NCBI GenBank assembly: GCA_016463385.1
Contig: JAEMRL010000077.1
Span: forward strand, 3,439-9,072
DNA length: 5,634 nucleotides
Direction of reading: 5' to 3'
Source of the DNA: Thermoleophilia bacterium
GTDB taxonomy: Bacteria > Actinomycetota > Thermoleophilia > Miltoncostaeales > Miltoncostaeaceae
The notes beneath the pieces were generated by a model. That model searched no databases and was not told the DNA's origin. It saw nothing but the letters and a program-made list of their open reading frames with translations. The translations under genes and the position numbers were made by a program. Below, one piece after another: positions 4,945-5,634 of the stretch. Numbering within the stretch: position 1 is the first letter of the stretch; each line of letters begins with the position of its first letter.

Positions 4945-5634
4945 TCGACCTCCTCCTGCTGCTGCTGACCGGCGTCCTCGCGGGCGCGGTGAACGCCGTC
5001 GCGGGCGGGGGCTCGCTGCTCAGCTTCCCGGTGCTGATCGCGACCGGGCTGCCTCCGCTCACCGCGAACGTCACGAACACCGTCGCCCAGATGCCGGGCT
5101 ATCTGTCGATCGTCGAGGGCTACCGCCCCGACCTCCGCGGCCAGGGCCCGCGCATCCGCGCCCTGATCGCCCCGACCCTGATCGGTGCGCTCGCCGGCGT
5201 CGGCCTGCTGGCGCTCGGGGGCGACGAGACCTTCGAGGTCGTCGTCCCCTGGCTGATCCTCGGGGCCTGCGCCCTCCTCGCCGTCCAGCCCCGCCTGGCG
5301 GCCCGGCTGCGCGCCCGCACCGAGGAGCGCACCGGGCTCTCGGCGCCCCTCGTGCTCGCCGTCGCGGCGGGGGCGGCCTACGCCTCCTACTTCGGCGCGG
5401 CGGCCGGCGTGCTGCTGCTGGCCATCCTCGCCGCCGGGATCTCCGACCGGCTCCAGCGCCTCAACGCCCTCAACCGCTTCCTGGTGCTGATCGCCAACGC
5501 CATCGCCGTCCCCGCGCTGATCCTGGTCGCGCCGGTCGACTGGGCCTCCGTCGCGGTGCTGGCCCCCGCCACGCTGGTCGGCGGCGCCATCGGCGCCCGC
5601 CTGGCGCGCCGCCTCCCCGACAACGTCCTGCGCG
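4941..5634 (+). CDS. TSUP (TauE/SafE) family permease, 3' end beyond the window
   Basis: The frame encodes at least 231 residues of a polytopic inner-membrane protein of the TauE/SafE family, members of which export sulfite, sulfoacetate or other organosulfur anions or are uncharacterised. The first repeat unit carries GVLAGAVNAVAGGGSLLSFP (11-30) and LTANVTNTVAQMPGY (40-54). The second has YASYFGAAAGVLLLAIL (147-163) and LQRLNALNRFLVLIANAIA (171-189), then GGAIGARLARRLP (214-226). About six to seven helices are visible; the last one or two lie outside the window. No ATG, GTG or TTG occurs in frame between the upstream stop at 4824 and GTG 4989, and starting at 4989 would delete half of helix 1. 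CTG at 4941, overlapping the preceding stop as CTGA and with GGGGAC just upstream, is the best start. Substrate is unknown. Confidence 0.9.
   Translation, partial: MIDLLLLLLTGVLAGAVNAVAGGGSLLSFPVLIATGLPPLTANVTNTVAQMPGYLSIVEGYRPDLRGQGPRIRALIAPTLIGALAGVGLLALGGDETFEVVVPWLILGACALLAVQPRLAARLRARTEERTGLSAPLVLAVAAGAAYASYFGAAAGVLLLAILAAGISDRLQRLNALNRFLVLIANAIAVPALILVAPVDWASVAVLAPATLVGGAIGARLARRLPDNVLR

Overview
The window is a dense, very GC-rich stretch (strong G/C preference at third codon positions, GTG/TTG/CTG starts, almost no intergenic DNA) typical of a high-GC actinobacterium. The gene complement would fit a heterotrophic Actinomycetota member, perhaps a Thermoleophilia-like lineage, but that placement is an inference from gene content and base composition, not a demonstrated match.

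Left half, minus strand (read right to left from about 3132 to 117): a stand-alone cobalamin-binding domain of the methylmalonyl-CoA mutase C-terminal type, then after 4 nt an enoyl-CoA hydratase, then a 97-nt gap holding several inverted repeats, then etfB and etfA, whose stop and start codons overlap as ATGA. Together these are acyl-CoA catabolism genes. The hydratase performs the second step of beta-oxidation, the EtfAB flavoprotein takes electrons from acyl-CoA dehydrogenases, and the B12 domain is probably the small subunit of an acyl-CoA mutase (methylmalonyl- or isobutyryl-CoA type) whose large subunit lies outside the window.

Right half, plus strand (3243 to the end): a complete M17 leucyl aminopeptidase (pepA) with all metal and catalytic residues, a 72-residue protein with two membrane helices, and the first 231 codons of a TSUP (TauE/SafE) permease that runs off the window. 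The three are packed 4 nt apart or overlapping, so they probably form one transcription unit. The permease appears to start at a CTG codon inside a CTGA overlap. The two halves diverge from a roughly 110-nt region at 3133-3242.

The left edge (1-116) holds a long imperfect inverted repeat and possibly the first 22 codons of an exported protein on the minus strand; this part is uncertain.

Most of the window is ordinary core metabolism. I see no CRISPR array, mobile element, RNA gene or obvious novel system. The points worth a second look are the CTG start, the unassigned two-helix protein, the orphan B12 subunit and the inverted repeats at 36-102 and 1886-1912.
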